NCBI RefSeq assembly: GCF_030867095.1
Contig: NC_081828.1
Location: 217,341,978 to 217,405,977, forward strand
Direction: 5' to 3'
Length of the DNA: 64,000 nt
Source of the DNA: Alligator mississippiensis
Taxonomy: Eukaryota; Chordata; Crocodylia; Alligatoridae
In this document: piece by piece, positions 12,528 through 24,500 of the stretch
How the letters are laid out: each line of letters starts with the position of its first letter
Position numbering within the stretch: the first letter of the stretch is position 1
Notes under the pieces: model-generated
The model's database searches: none
Told to the model about the DNA's origin: nothing
The model's input: only the letters and a program-made list of their open reading frames with translations
Translations under genes and position numbers: made by a program

Positions 12528-15500
12528 CAGACAGAAAAGCCTGATTCCAGGACCTAGCCAGGAGAGCTTGTCCCTTTCTCGGTGAATGACCTAGCAGTGT
12601 ATCCACGTTTCACCACACCTGACAAATCCAGGACATATCTGCGTGAAAGCTGTATCAATTGAACTGCCACACATGCAGCTTTTCCCCCAAACATTCATCC
12701 TCCAAAATTGATGTGTGCATCTCAAGCGAGGAAGCTGATTTTCTGCCTGGAATAGAAGCATGGAGGCACTGTGAAATGGCTCCTGTTCTTTTTCTTCTCT
12801 CCTCCCACCTCCTCCTCACCCACCTAGCGTTGCAGTGAGGGAGGGGTGGAGTTCAGTCTTCAGCAGCAACTATCATTTTAACTGTTTTGTGCACACTGAA
12901 AACCTGGTAGTCGCTTTAGCTGTGCAGCTAAGAGTTGCTGCCAGTTATGCAGTGGCTTAAACCTGTAGCTTTTGCCTGTTCAGAAATGGGGGGTGAGGGA
13001 GCTGAAGATCGGGCTTTGCCCTGCTCCATGAGACTAACTCTGGGGGAGAAACCTTTCTTCATTCTACATTTCAGAAACAAGGTGCACGTGGTATATAAGA
13101 AAATGCAGTGTTTAGCCCTGGATCTGGGTGAAGTGGAGCAAACTGCCCCTTATTGGGGCAAAGATTCACCCTCCTTAAGTCAACTTGGATTTTTAGTAAA
13201 GTCATGGCCTTGTGAATTGGGGTATCCAGGGGGAGACCTCATGCCGGGGCAGGCATGGGGTTACAACCATATCTCCTTGAGCCATGGTAAAATAGTAGAA
13301 AAATAGAAAATGGGGGTGGAAGGGACATCAGTAGGTCGCATCTAGTCCAACCCCCTGCTCACAGCAGGACCAGTCCCAACTAGACCAGTCCCAACTAAAT
13401 CATCAACATCCAGATGTTGAGAAAGGAGGCAAGTGCTGGGCAGCCTTCCCTGGAGCCTGCATGAATTTAGTGCTGCAGCCTGATGCTTGTGGGTGCTGTG
13501 TGCTAACTTCTCAGTGAGACTCGGAGCCACAATCCCAATTGTTCCTGGTCACCTCAGCTCCCTCGGCGCTATGTGAGAGTCAGGATGCCACTAGCAAACA
13601 GCCACGGCCACTTCCAGCTGTGAGCAGCATTCTTGCCTCCTAGACACCCCCCTTGGTGTTTGCAGCTGGACATCGCAGCCTCCTTCATTTCTTGTTGGAA
13701 GCTGTTCTCTGGGGTGCGTGCACCCTCACACAACTCTGCCCCACAGCTAAAGCTGGAACCCTAGCTGCTGCTGAAGGCTGGTCTCCTTGAGCAGAGCTAT
13801 ACAGTTTTAAAAGAGCTGAAGAGTCTCCAAGGTTGTGAAATGGGAGGAGAGAGACCTGGAGCAGCTAGCAGACTACAAAATTGCCTTAAGAGAGGTTACA
13901 AGACCATTTAAAAACCAGAGATGACTGTAAACACCCCTGGAGTGAAGAACAATGAAGCCATGGAAGTCAGGTGACTCCTGGAATAGCAATGCAACAGCTG
14001 CCGTAACATGGTGCAGGAATCAAAGCGGGGGGCATCTATCCCAGTCAGAAAATCAGCTTTCCTGCTCAACAGGAAGGTAAGCAGAGAAGGTAAATGTGCG
14101 CTAGAAACTGTGGTACTTTGTGCCCATGTCAGTATAAAACATACAGTCAAACATAGCTGTGCCAGTGCCACAGCCTGGCCAAGGGCCTTCAGTAACCTAC
14201 AGTGGGTTCGTTTTACTGAAAGAGTCTTCCTTTGGGAGCTGTGATCGTGGACACGCAATGTGTGTAGTCTGGTAAATGTGGCATGTGTGTGAAATGGCTG
14301 CCGTTACTTCTGCCGACAGCCTGACTTGAGCCTTTTGTTTCCAACAGGCGCGTTGCACTCCATGCTGGGCGCCATGGACAAGAGAGTGTCAGAGGAGGTA
14401 AGGCTGTTGGAACAACTCGGTTCTTGCCTCTCTTCCCCCAAATGAATAGTAGCACAGAGGCCTGTAGGACTGAGAGCCTTTGAAATGGTCATGGTTTATC
14501 CCCCTTGGGGACTCGGCATCATGAATTCATTTAAAATCTCATGGCCTAAAATGTTTTAATCCCCACTTTCAAATATGAGAGTTGTGGCTGGCAAAGATGA
14601 AGGAACAAGGTTTGTGTGTAGCTGCAGAATCAAAAAGCAATGCAGCTGCACCATCCTGTCAGAAGGGGAGAGATTGCAGCTAGCACTGATTGTGGAAGTG
14701 TGTCTGGGGAGCATGTCCTGGGGTCACTAGGTCCCAACCCACTAAAAGCACAGCAAGTGAAACCCAGCACCGCCTACTCTACCTGGGACCTTACGGGCAG
14801 CCGCAGCTTGGGTGTAACATGCTTTTGCTGATACATGCGTGTGCTTTCTCCCCTCCCCGCCGCCCCTGGTCAGGGCATGAAGGTTTCCTGCACCCATTTC
14901 CAGTGCGCGGCGGGGGCTTTCACCTACCTGCGGGATCACTTCCCTCACTCCTACAGTGTGGACATGAGTCACCAGATCCTGAATCTCAATATCAACCTCA
15001 TGCTGGTAAGTAGCAGGCATTAGTTGTGCCACCGATCCCAGTTACCTGGGATCTAGGCTTGTCAAATACTTAATTTTTAAAGGGATATTAACTAAGCTGG
15101 AGCTGGGGAGATGCATCCAGACCTGAATCTCCCTCCGCATGTCTGCTTCAAAGCCCAGTTCAAGGGGAAGCCTTTTGCAGGGCCATTGGATCCCATGGAC
15201 AAGGTCTGAGTTGTCTTGGTGCTTTCCAAGACGTTATCTTTCTCAAGATGCTCCAAAGTGCAACTGTATGGGAGGAATTGTGCCTCAGGCTGTAGGACAG
15301 AGGCTGATCCCACTGTGGTGGGGCAGGAACGCTCTCTTGTCCAGCTACAGCATTGCATCCTGGCTTGTGGAGTTTCCTTGGGGTCTTCGTGACTGTTATC
15401 AGAATCGGACCTCAAGCTGTCTGGCGTAGGGGCCTGAGCAAGCAGCGGGAGTTGATTTTCAGATGGAGGGAAATAGCATGGTACGGAAAGAGGCTGCACA

Positions 15501-18500
15501 GGTGGCTGTTGATATGGAAGGTGATGAAGATACCTTGGCGTTGTCAATATTATGTTGAACACTTCAAATAGGACGGCTTTGTTGAGTCCATCCATTTTGC
15601 TGAACTTAATGCATGAAGTGCGGGAAGTCCAGGCTCCCTGGAGCAGAGGGAAGGGGTGGAAGTCTCTGGCTGGTGTGGGATCACCGGCCTTTCTTTGTCT
15701 TTGGGGAGTGCTGGGGTCTTGCACCAACAGGGGTGACCCAAATATGTGTGTGTTGGCTCTGATCGCTCGACCCGCAGAGTGAATGCAGTCTGGGCACCCT
15801 GGATGGACCAGCAGTCTGCCTCAATCCTGGCACCTGCCCTCCAACTGAGAGCGCAAGTCAGCATCCATGGCCCTTACAGTCCTTGCTTGACCTGGCCGCT
15901 ATTGCTGCGCCTAGGTGGCTAATTTTGGCAGTGGGTCTTAGTCCACCAATCCTGGACTGAACCCGCCTGCCCACTGCTCTCAGACAGGGGTTAGTGCTTC
16001 AGGTCTCAGTGGCACCTGGCTACTGCTGGCTCCGAGGGCTTTGAATGGCTTTATCCTGGTGCATTGTTCATCCCCTGAGCTGCTTGCGCCTCTTGGCTTT
16101 GATTATTGTTTTTTAAGTATATTTGCTTTTGTGTGGGAGGTGGTGGCGAGACCAACTCCGGAGGAGTGCTGAAATGAAGCCGTGTGATACCCATTTCCCT
16201 GTGTCTCTTTCTCTCCCTCAAGGGCCAAGCTCAGGAGTGTCTCCTGGAAAAGTCTATGCTGGACAACAGGAAGAGCTTCCTCGTGGCCAGGATCAGTGCC
16301 CAGGTGGGGGATGGGGGTGGCGCTGACACTCCAGCTCTTTTGTCTCTGCTGTGCCAGGCTCCGCACCATTTATGCCGGTAGCTGTCCTGACCAGGACTGC
16401 TTCAGATGCTTCCCTTGCCCCATATCAGCATCCACTGCAGTCTTCAACCCTGGGTCAGGGGGGTTTGGAAGGAATGGAAAATATCCCTGTGAGACCTCGC
16501 TGCTGCTCGCTGAGCTGACACCGCTGGCAGCAGAGTTGGGAGGATCTGTCCAAGTTCCACTGAGTGCGAGAGGAACTTGTTAGAGAGAAAGGTGCCCAGA
16601 GTCAAGTCGCTTGAATCTGTGTGAACACCCCATAATCCAGTGCAGATGGGGCTTGCAGAAAGCCATGACGATCACAGTACTTGGGCACCTCGGGGCAGCC
16701 TGGCCTCAGGGTCGCATTTACTTTGGGCTTACGCTTTAGCTTGTGTTGTCGGTGTATATACCCACCAGTGCTTGCATGGAGAGGGCCATCTCCAGGGGTG
16801 CTGGTCTGTCTCGTTGCCAGTCAGCAGTTCGTTACCCTGCCTAAGTAACCATGAAGTCACATGGCTGCGTTCCAGCGAGCCCCCTCCCTGCCTTGTGGTT
16901 TTGCTCCTGTCTGACCCGGGACCGGCCCTGCTGTGAATCCCACTCATGCTCCCTCTGTCCTCCTCTCCCTGCGCAGGTGGTAGACTACTACAAAGAGGCC
17001 TGCCGGGCACTGGAGAACTCCGAAACGGCCTCACTGCTGGGAAAGATCCAGAAGGACTGGAAGAAGCTAGTGCAGATGAAGATTTACTACTTCGCGGCCG
17101 TAGCTCACGTAAGTGGGAGAGACGAGGCTGCACATTGGGAATGTCATGTTCTTTGGCACCTGGGGAAGTGCCTCTCTCCACCTTCGGTTGTCGATGGTGG
17201 TTCCCCACAGCCAGGATTGTCCTTGGAGACATGTGAAGTACAGGGTGCTACAGGGCCACTGAACCTTTCCTTAGGGCAAGGGTCAGCAACGTTTTGTTGT
17301 CAGCTCACACCATGAGTTGCAGATCTCTGCCCCTGGAGCATCCAAGCCACCTGCTCTTACCCTTGCTGCCATCCCTGTCCCCAGCAGCTGTGGCACGGGT
17401 AGATTCTCCAGCAAGAGCAAGCACAGGGGTGAGATCAGTGGGGACAGCTGTGAGCCAGGGATTTCCCTGGGCCAGGTTCAACCTTTTGGGGGGATGTCGG
17501 TCACCACCCCCTGCCTCGCGACATCCGGGGAACTTGTCTGCTTACCATCCGCGGCATGTGTTTCTTTGCAGTTGCATATGGGAAAACAGGCCGAGGAGCA
17601 GCAGAAGTTTGGAGAGCGAGTAAGTAGAGCCCAGTTGCTGCTTTCTGTTGTTTGGTGAATGCCCTCACAGAAGGGGTAGAGAGTTGCACCTTACAGACTG
17701 ACTGAATCAGCAGTGTGGGAGCTGTTGAGAGCAGCTCTTGCCTCTGCCGTAAAGGGACCGGGTTTCACCTCCTGGCAGGACCCGTCCCTTGCGGAGCGCG
17801 CGTGCGTCTGTCCATGGTGCTGAAACCGCGGTGACTCAGGGGTCTGTTAAAATTGATCTCGGCAGCACCTCCCTGTCATGAACCAGCGTCCGAGCTGGAA
17901 TACACAGGCTGGTCAGTCTCTCCTACTCCTTGTAAACTGCCACGCTACCCTCCTTGTTCCTGGGCGGGCTTTCAGCCAGCCAAGCTTTCTGTTCTTGCTG
18001 GTGTCCTGCAAAAGTGGCTGTTGGCTGCCCTCGGGCAGAGGGACGAGAGTTAAAGCTGAAAGCCGTATGTATATGCCAGCGATACAAGTTGCAGACCCTG
18101 GTGTCAGAAGAATTTGTGGGCATGGGTGAGCTGCCTCTGATCCCAGACACTGGGGTCCCCTACAGCATGTGACATTCCCAGATACCGGGGTCCCTTGCAC
18201 CGTGTGATATTTCCCCAAGTGTCAACACTAGCTGTGGAAACCAAGCTGGCAGAGCATCATGCACGATAGCTGTAGCTGTGTTATTCTGTAGTAGGTGGTG
18301 TGTCGCAGCGCCCACATCTACATCCTTTCTCTAGGGCATAGTCATGGCTGTCTCATGGGCTGGGCACCTCCACTAGGTTTGGTTGCTTGGTGCCTTCTTG
18401 TCTTAGAAAGCTGTGCTGTACTTCTTAAAACTGGACTGTCCTAAGTGTCTCTATGCTGGGGACTGACTGCAGTGAGGCTGCCTTGTTGTTGTTCTCATGG

Positions 18501-21500
18501 GGACGTGGTAAGGGCTTACAAAAAATTTAATTGACAAAGAGAAAGTCAGAATCCTAGAAAATGAGGGTTGAAGAGAGCTCAGGAGGTCACATCTAGTCCC
18601 ACCCCCTGCTCCAAGCAGGACCAGCCCCAACTACACTGTCCCAGACAAGGCTTTGTCTACCTGGGTCTTAAATACCTCCAAGGATGGAATAAGGATTTGC
18701 TCTTTACCACCTCTCTCCATAAGAGAATGAGGGGTCACAAAATGAAACTAGTAAATAGTCAGTTTAAAGCTAATACAAGGAAGTTTTTTCACACACCATG
18801 GAATCAGTGTGGGGCTCGTTGCCACCAGGTGTGGTTGAAGCTGACCACTTAGCCCGATTCAGAAAGGGATTGGATGCATGCCTGGAGGAAAGGGGCATCA
18901 GCACAGGAGTGAGGGGCACGGCCTTTGAATCAGAGCTTCCTAGATCTCAAATGCTGGAGGTTGCAAGTGGGAGAAGAACGGGGGGGTGGTGGAAACCATG
19001 GGCATGCCTAGGTCACTCTCCCTTCCCACGTCTGCTTTCAGCCGCAGTGTGATGCAGGAGACTGGGCAAGTTGGACCTATGATCTGACCCAGTCTGAGGC
19101 AGGTCTCGTGTTCTTGGGCCCCTCTCTTCCTAGGGGGGTGAGGCAGAACTAACCCTGCCTCTCTCTGCAGGTCGTCTACTTCCAGAGTGCTCTGGATAAA
19201 CTCAACGAAGCCATCAAACTGGCAAAGGTACTTCCCCCTCCTGCCCCCCCTTCTGTGGTGCTGATTGTGTTTTAAAACCTTGTGCTCCGTGGTTGGGTGT
19301 CCCTTCAGGACACTAGCAGTGCAGAGTGTGCATATCCCCTGCAGATAACAGGGGGCACGACACCAAAACTGGCCCCCGCAGGGTGCTGGTGACTACAGCT
19401 AACTCTGGCTTTCTCTCCTAGGGTCAGCCGGAAACTGTCCAAGAAGCCCTGAGGTTCGCGATGGATGTGATCGGGGGGAAGTGAGTGCTGAACGAGTTGT
19501 GGCTGGATTATCTGTTCTGTATCGCTCTGGGCCCAGTCTTTGGCAGACCCTCCCTTCCCTTCCCTTCTGCTCCCTAGACTGGCTCTAGGGAGCTGTGTAT
19601 CTTCAGTGTGTGTTAAATAGACGAGGCCGAGGTGCAGCCACGGGTTCTTTCCCACCCTCGCCCCTCGTCTGTATGCACCTTCCAGCTCCACATTGCTCAA
19701 CGTGAGCACTGTCGCATGCACTTCACTCTTACCTCTTCCCCAGGCAGATCCCCACCCACTGACTGCCCAGCCTATAGAGCAGAGATGGCAGTGCTTGTTT
19801 CAGCCTCCCAGAGGCAGCAAACGTGTGATCTCGTAGCCTTGACAGTCACTTTTGTGGGGTTTTTTAGGTATAACTCGGCCAAAAAAGACAACGATTTCAT
19901 CTTCCACGAGGCCGTCCCTGCTCTGGACACCCTGCAGTCTGTGAAAGGTGAGAGGGGCTGGGCATGGCATGGGTCTGGCGCTCTTAGCACTCGGTCTGCT
20001 CTGGCAGCAGAAGGGATGGGAACATGTCAGAGCAGCGGTGTGTGGCCAAGGGTAGAGAACAGGGCCAAGCCCTCATTAACCCCTTACTGCCAGTGGCATC
20101 TTTGCCAGCAAGGTTCTGCCTCCTGAAGGTGAAAAACTGTCTTGGTGGGATCAGTTGCTTCTGGGGACTCTGCTGTGTACTCTGTGATACTCTCCCTCCA
20201 AAGCCTTCATGACTTGCCACCCTCTGAGATGAGACTCTGGACTAGAGGGCCTCCGGTCTGCTTGAGCGTGGCGGGCAGCCCTCTGCCCACTGGGGATACG
20301 AGGGGCTGTGCTGCTGCCTCGGACAGAATAATGACATCCATGTCCGTTGTGAACCCAGGTGCCCCCCTGGTGAAGGCCCTACCCGTCAACCCCACCGATC
20401 CTGCCGTCACGGGCCCGGATATCTTCGCCAAGCTGGTGCCCATGGCTGCCCATGAAGCCTCCTCTCTGTACAGGTGAGTGGAGGGGGACCTGGAGCCAGC
20501 GCTTCCCCAGGCAGGCTCCCCTGCAGCTGCCATGAGGGGGGCTGGGGGTTGTTACTTCTTGTGATGTTCCCAGTCTGCAGGTGTCACAGGCTTTGCCATG
20601 GGGATATGTTCCCTGCAGGGGTGGCGGTGTGGGTCCTTCATGCCAACTGATGGGGCTGGGCAGTAAGGGGCTTACTCCACTCTGCAGGTCGGCGGGTGGG
20701 ATTGTAGGAGCCAGTGCTAACCAGAGGTTCCCGAGTGGGTCGTGCCTCTCCTGGTAGTGTAGCTAGAACAACCCTTGGAAAGCTTGTTCCTCTCTCCAGT
20801 GCTTGCCTCCCGGCTCCTTTCCAGCCGGGCTGGTGAGGGGCTGGAGTACATAGGGCAAGGCTGGTCCAGCCTGGAGCGCAGCAGGGCATCAAGCAAGGGG
20901 TCGCCTCCCTCCCTTACCTGCTTCCCCATGCTAAGCACCCTTCTCTTCTCTGTCCTAGTGAGGAGAAAGCTAAGCTGCTGCGAGAAGTGATGGTGAAGAT
21001 CGAGGCCAAGAACGAAGTGCTGGAGTACGTGTGCACTCGCATTTAACTGGGACCACGTCCCTCCCCCGTGCTTACTCCTTCCGCCATCATTCGGTCTTCC
21101 CCCATCCCAGCTGGCAAGGGGTGACCCCTCCCTGCAAGTCCAATTGCGTGTGCTCAGCTGTGTCCCGGCCCCCTGGCCAACTGGCAGCTGGGGATTCCCT
21201 CTTGGCTGAAGTGCTGCAGGCTGTGGCCCTGTCAGGCCTGAGGAGAGATGTTGGGTGGATTGGCTAAGGGAAGGTGCAGGTCCATGGGTCCCTGACTGTG
21301 GTCTGCGTGGGGAGGGTCTGCCATGGCAAGTGCTGGTGTGTGGTTTGCCCCAGGGTGATTCAGAGCGTGAAAAATGGTGCTGGAAATTGCGAGGGCTGAT
21401 GGCGGTGCCTTGGCCCCAGCAGTTTGGGAGCCCCTGGTGTAGTTACTGCCCTTACATCAGAGCTGGTCACGGTGCTGCCAGGGAGCCCAGTTTGGAGCGC

Positions 21501-24500
21501 ACACAACACCAGCAGCTTGTGACGTGCCCCTGGCCTGTGCTGATGGGCAGGGGATAACCCTGCCACTGGCCCAGCCAGCTGAGGAGCAACAGTCTCTGAA
21601 CTCACCCAGCCCTTGCTCCCCCTTCCCCTCTGGACCTCCGCGGTGCCATGTGCTGTTGACAGCAGTTGCAGCCGTGTCTGGGGCGGAGCACATGCCAGTA
21701 GCAGTCTCCGTTCTGCGGGGCACGCTGGGGTCTTTCCAGCTCCTCTCTCTCGTCCACGTCCTCGGCTTGCGAGAAACCGGAGTCTGATACTCTCATCTCT
21801 CCAGCGCAGCCCAGGCAGGTCTCAAGCACTTTTTTTTTTGTGTTCACAGCCAGTTCATGGACTCCCTGCAGCTGGACCCTGAGACGGTGGACAACCTGGA
21901 TATGTACAGCCACATCCCCCCGGTCCTGATGGAGAAGTGCGCTGCGCTCAGCGTGCGCCCAGACACAGTGAAGAACCTGGTGCAGTCCATGCAGGGTGAG
22001 GGGCCAGGGCTGTCTGCCAGAGCTCGGGCGCTGCCTGGGGATTAGAGCACAAGGGTGGCAATGGGATGCTTGGGGCCTGTCCTCTGCTTCGAGTCATGTC
22101 TCCTCTGTCTTGTCTTCCTGCCTGTGAAGCAGAGGTGGTAGCCAGCTGGGCTGGGTGGAGGGCTAGTGCAAGTCCTGGGGTCAAGCGGGTGTTTGTGGGG
22201 TGCCCCCATCTGCCAATCTAGGCCTGGTCGTCCATCTGATGCCTTGTGGCATCCTGCCCAGAACAGCTCTGGAGTTGGTAACACCACCCCTTCTCTGCCC
22301 TTCAGCACTCTCGGGAGTTTACACGGACGTGGAGGCCTCCCTGAAGGAGATCCGTGACCTGCTGGATGAGGACGAGGCGCAGGAGCAGAAACTGCAGGAG
22401 CTTCTGGGGAAGCCACCGGTGCAGCAGGCATCGCCCCCTGCCCCGGCCCCCGCACTGGCTGAGGTGGGCAAGGAGTGGACCAAGTACATGGAGGTGCACG
22501 AGAAGGCCAGTTTCACCAACACGGAGCTGCACAAGGCCATGAACCTGCATATCGGCAACCTGCGCCTGCTGAGCGGGCCCCTGGAGCAGGTGCGGGCTGC
22601 CCTGCCTGCCCCTGCCCTCACTGAAGGTGAGTGATGCCTCCTTGGGTAGGGGCAGCTAGCTCTGAGCTGCTTGGAAGTGCTGGCCTGACCCAGCCCGGCC
22701 CCAGTTACCTCCTTGCAGGGCTGAGACTGAGCCAGTGCCAGGGTCCTGCAGAAAAACGGGCACGTTCTCCCTTGCTCCTCCATCTTCTCCCTCCCCAGCA
22801 GACAGCAAGGGAAATCCACTGCTTGTAAGTGCCCCAGAGGTGCCCGTGATGTCGGGCTCTCAAGGCAGCTCATTTGTAGCCGAACAACTCGCTCGGCTGC
22901 CATCTGAGCCAACGGGGCATGCAGGACACGTGAGCTCAGCCCCGAGCTGGCGCAGTCTGAAGCACTAAGGGGAAGAGGAGCAAGGGGCAGAGCACCCCTG
23001 CCAAGTCGGTGCGGTCGGTGTCCAGCAGCTGCTCTGTGGGAAGAGGATGTACCTGCTGCCAGCAGCAAGCACTAGTGCTGTCTGGCTGGGGGAGTGATCC
23101 TGATCCTTCCTGTCTAGTGTGGGCAACATGAGCCAGCTGGGCCCCCATCGTGCCTGTGACCTGCGAAGGGTCCAGCTTTCCCCCAGTACCAGTTAGCCTG
23201 GTTCTGCTGGCACCCGTGGGCCCTGGAGCTGGGCAGCCTGTGGCTCTTGGAGTCCGAAGGCTGGCGCTGGCAAGCGTCCTTCAGCTCTCCATCTGCTTCC
23301 TCTTCCTGTAGACGACAACCTGGCGCTGCAGAACCTGAAGCGGATCCTGTCCAAGGTGCAGGAGATGAAGGACCAACGCACGTCCCTGGAGCAGCAGCTG
23401 CGGGAGATGATCCAGAAGGACGACATCACCACCTCCCTGGTGACCACGGACCGCTCCGAGATGAAGGTGAGGCGTGCCGGGAGGCGAGTGGGGCTTCCCA
23501 GGCCAGCACAAGGCCAGGTGGGTTGGCCAAGGAGAGTTGAAGGCATGCAGTGTGAATCTACCCCTCTCGCAGGCTTCCTCTTTGCTCATGTTCCTGCCCA
23601 GTTTCTATCTGGCCCGCTGGATAAAAAACACAGTCCAGACTGTTTGTAAAACTACTGTCGACCCTGATGCAGCACCAAGCATCGCACCCAAACCTGCCAC
23701 AGGGAAGGCAGGGGACCGCAGCAGCCAACGTCCTCTGCTGTAAATGGTGGTTAATGTGTGCTCGAGAGATCCCAGGGAGAGGCCGTGCCCACACTGCAGA
23801 GGGAGGCAAACCTGCCCCCAGTCCGTACCGATCTGACCAGGGTGGGAAATTCCTTCTTGAGGTCTGACCCTGAGCAGAGGGGAAGACCCTCTAGCCAGGA
23901 ACTTGCGGCTTTGCTCCCAGCAGGAGCACTGGCGCAGCCCAGTCAAAGTCCCCAGCCTGGGCTGCAGCCAACAGAGGAAGGCTTAAAAATCACCCTGCCA
24001 CACATGGCAGAAGGGGAGGGCAACTAGCAGAGCCCAGAAGCCTGGGAAGTCTTCATAGGAGAGCATAAGCACAGGTTACACCTAAATCATCCCTGACCAG
24101 CGGCTCTCCTTGAATATCTCCAGGGATGGAGACTACAGCTTCTTGGGGCATCTCTTCCACTGCTTCCCTGCTCTAACAGCAAAGTTTCCAGGTGTCCAAT
24201 CTGTCACTGTTCAGCCTCCTTCCAGAGAGCTGAAGTCACTGGTCAGACATGAATGCCATGTCCCTGGGACAGATGACCAGGGCGTGGGGCAGAGGTCTCC
24301 TGCAGGGGCCACAGGCTGTACAATCCAGGCCAGGCCTGGCCTCCTTCCTGCCGCAGTCTTACTGCACAGACACCATCGTAGGCTCTGTGGTCAGCCTCCA
24401 GGCTCACTCTCCTCCCACCCCATCACTAGTGACCTCCAACCTCTACTCTTCCCCCTGAGCAGAAACTCTTTGAGGAGCAACTGAAGAAATACGACCAGAT

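Larger units (their letters stand above)
11933..14347 (+). other. PTPN23 intron 4
   Basis: Holds a short TG tract (12263-12303), the long TG/AG microsatellite (12444-12532) and a CR1 3' fragment (13291-13405). The rest is unique, with no exon-like signal. Confidence 0.5.

Noticed and set aside
15092-15727. 211-codon minus-strand frame in PTPN23 intron 6
   Set aside because: Antisense to an intron, no family resemblance and no start or splice signals that fit.
17275-17300. hAT end near 'ggtcagcaacgtttt'
   Set aside because: Only one end is visible and it is short; not enough to call an element.
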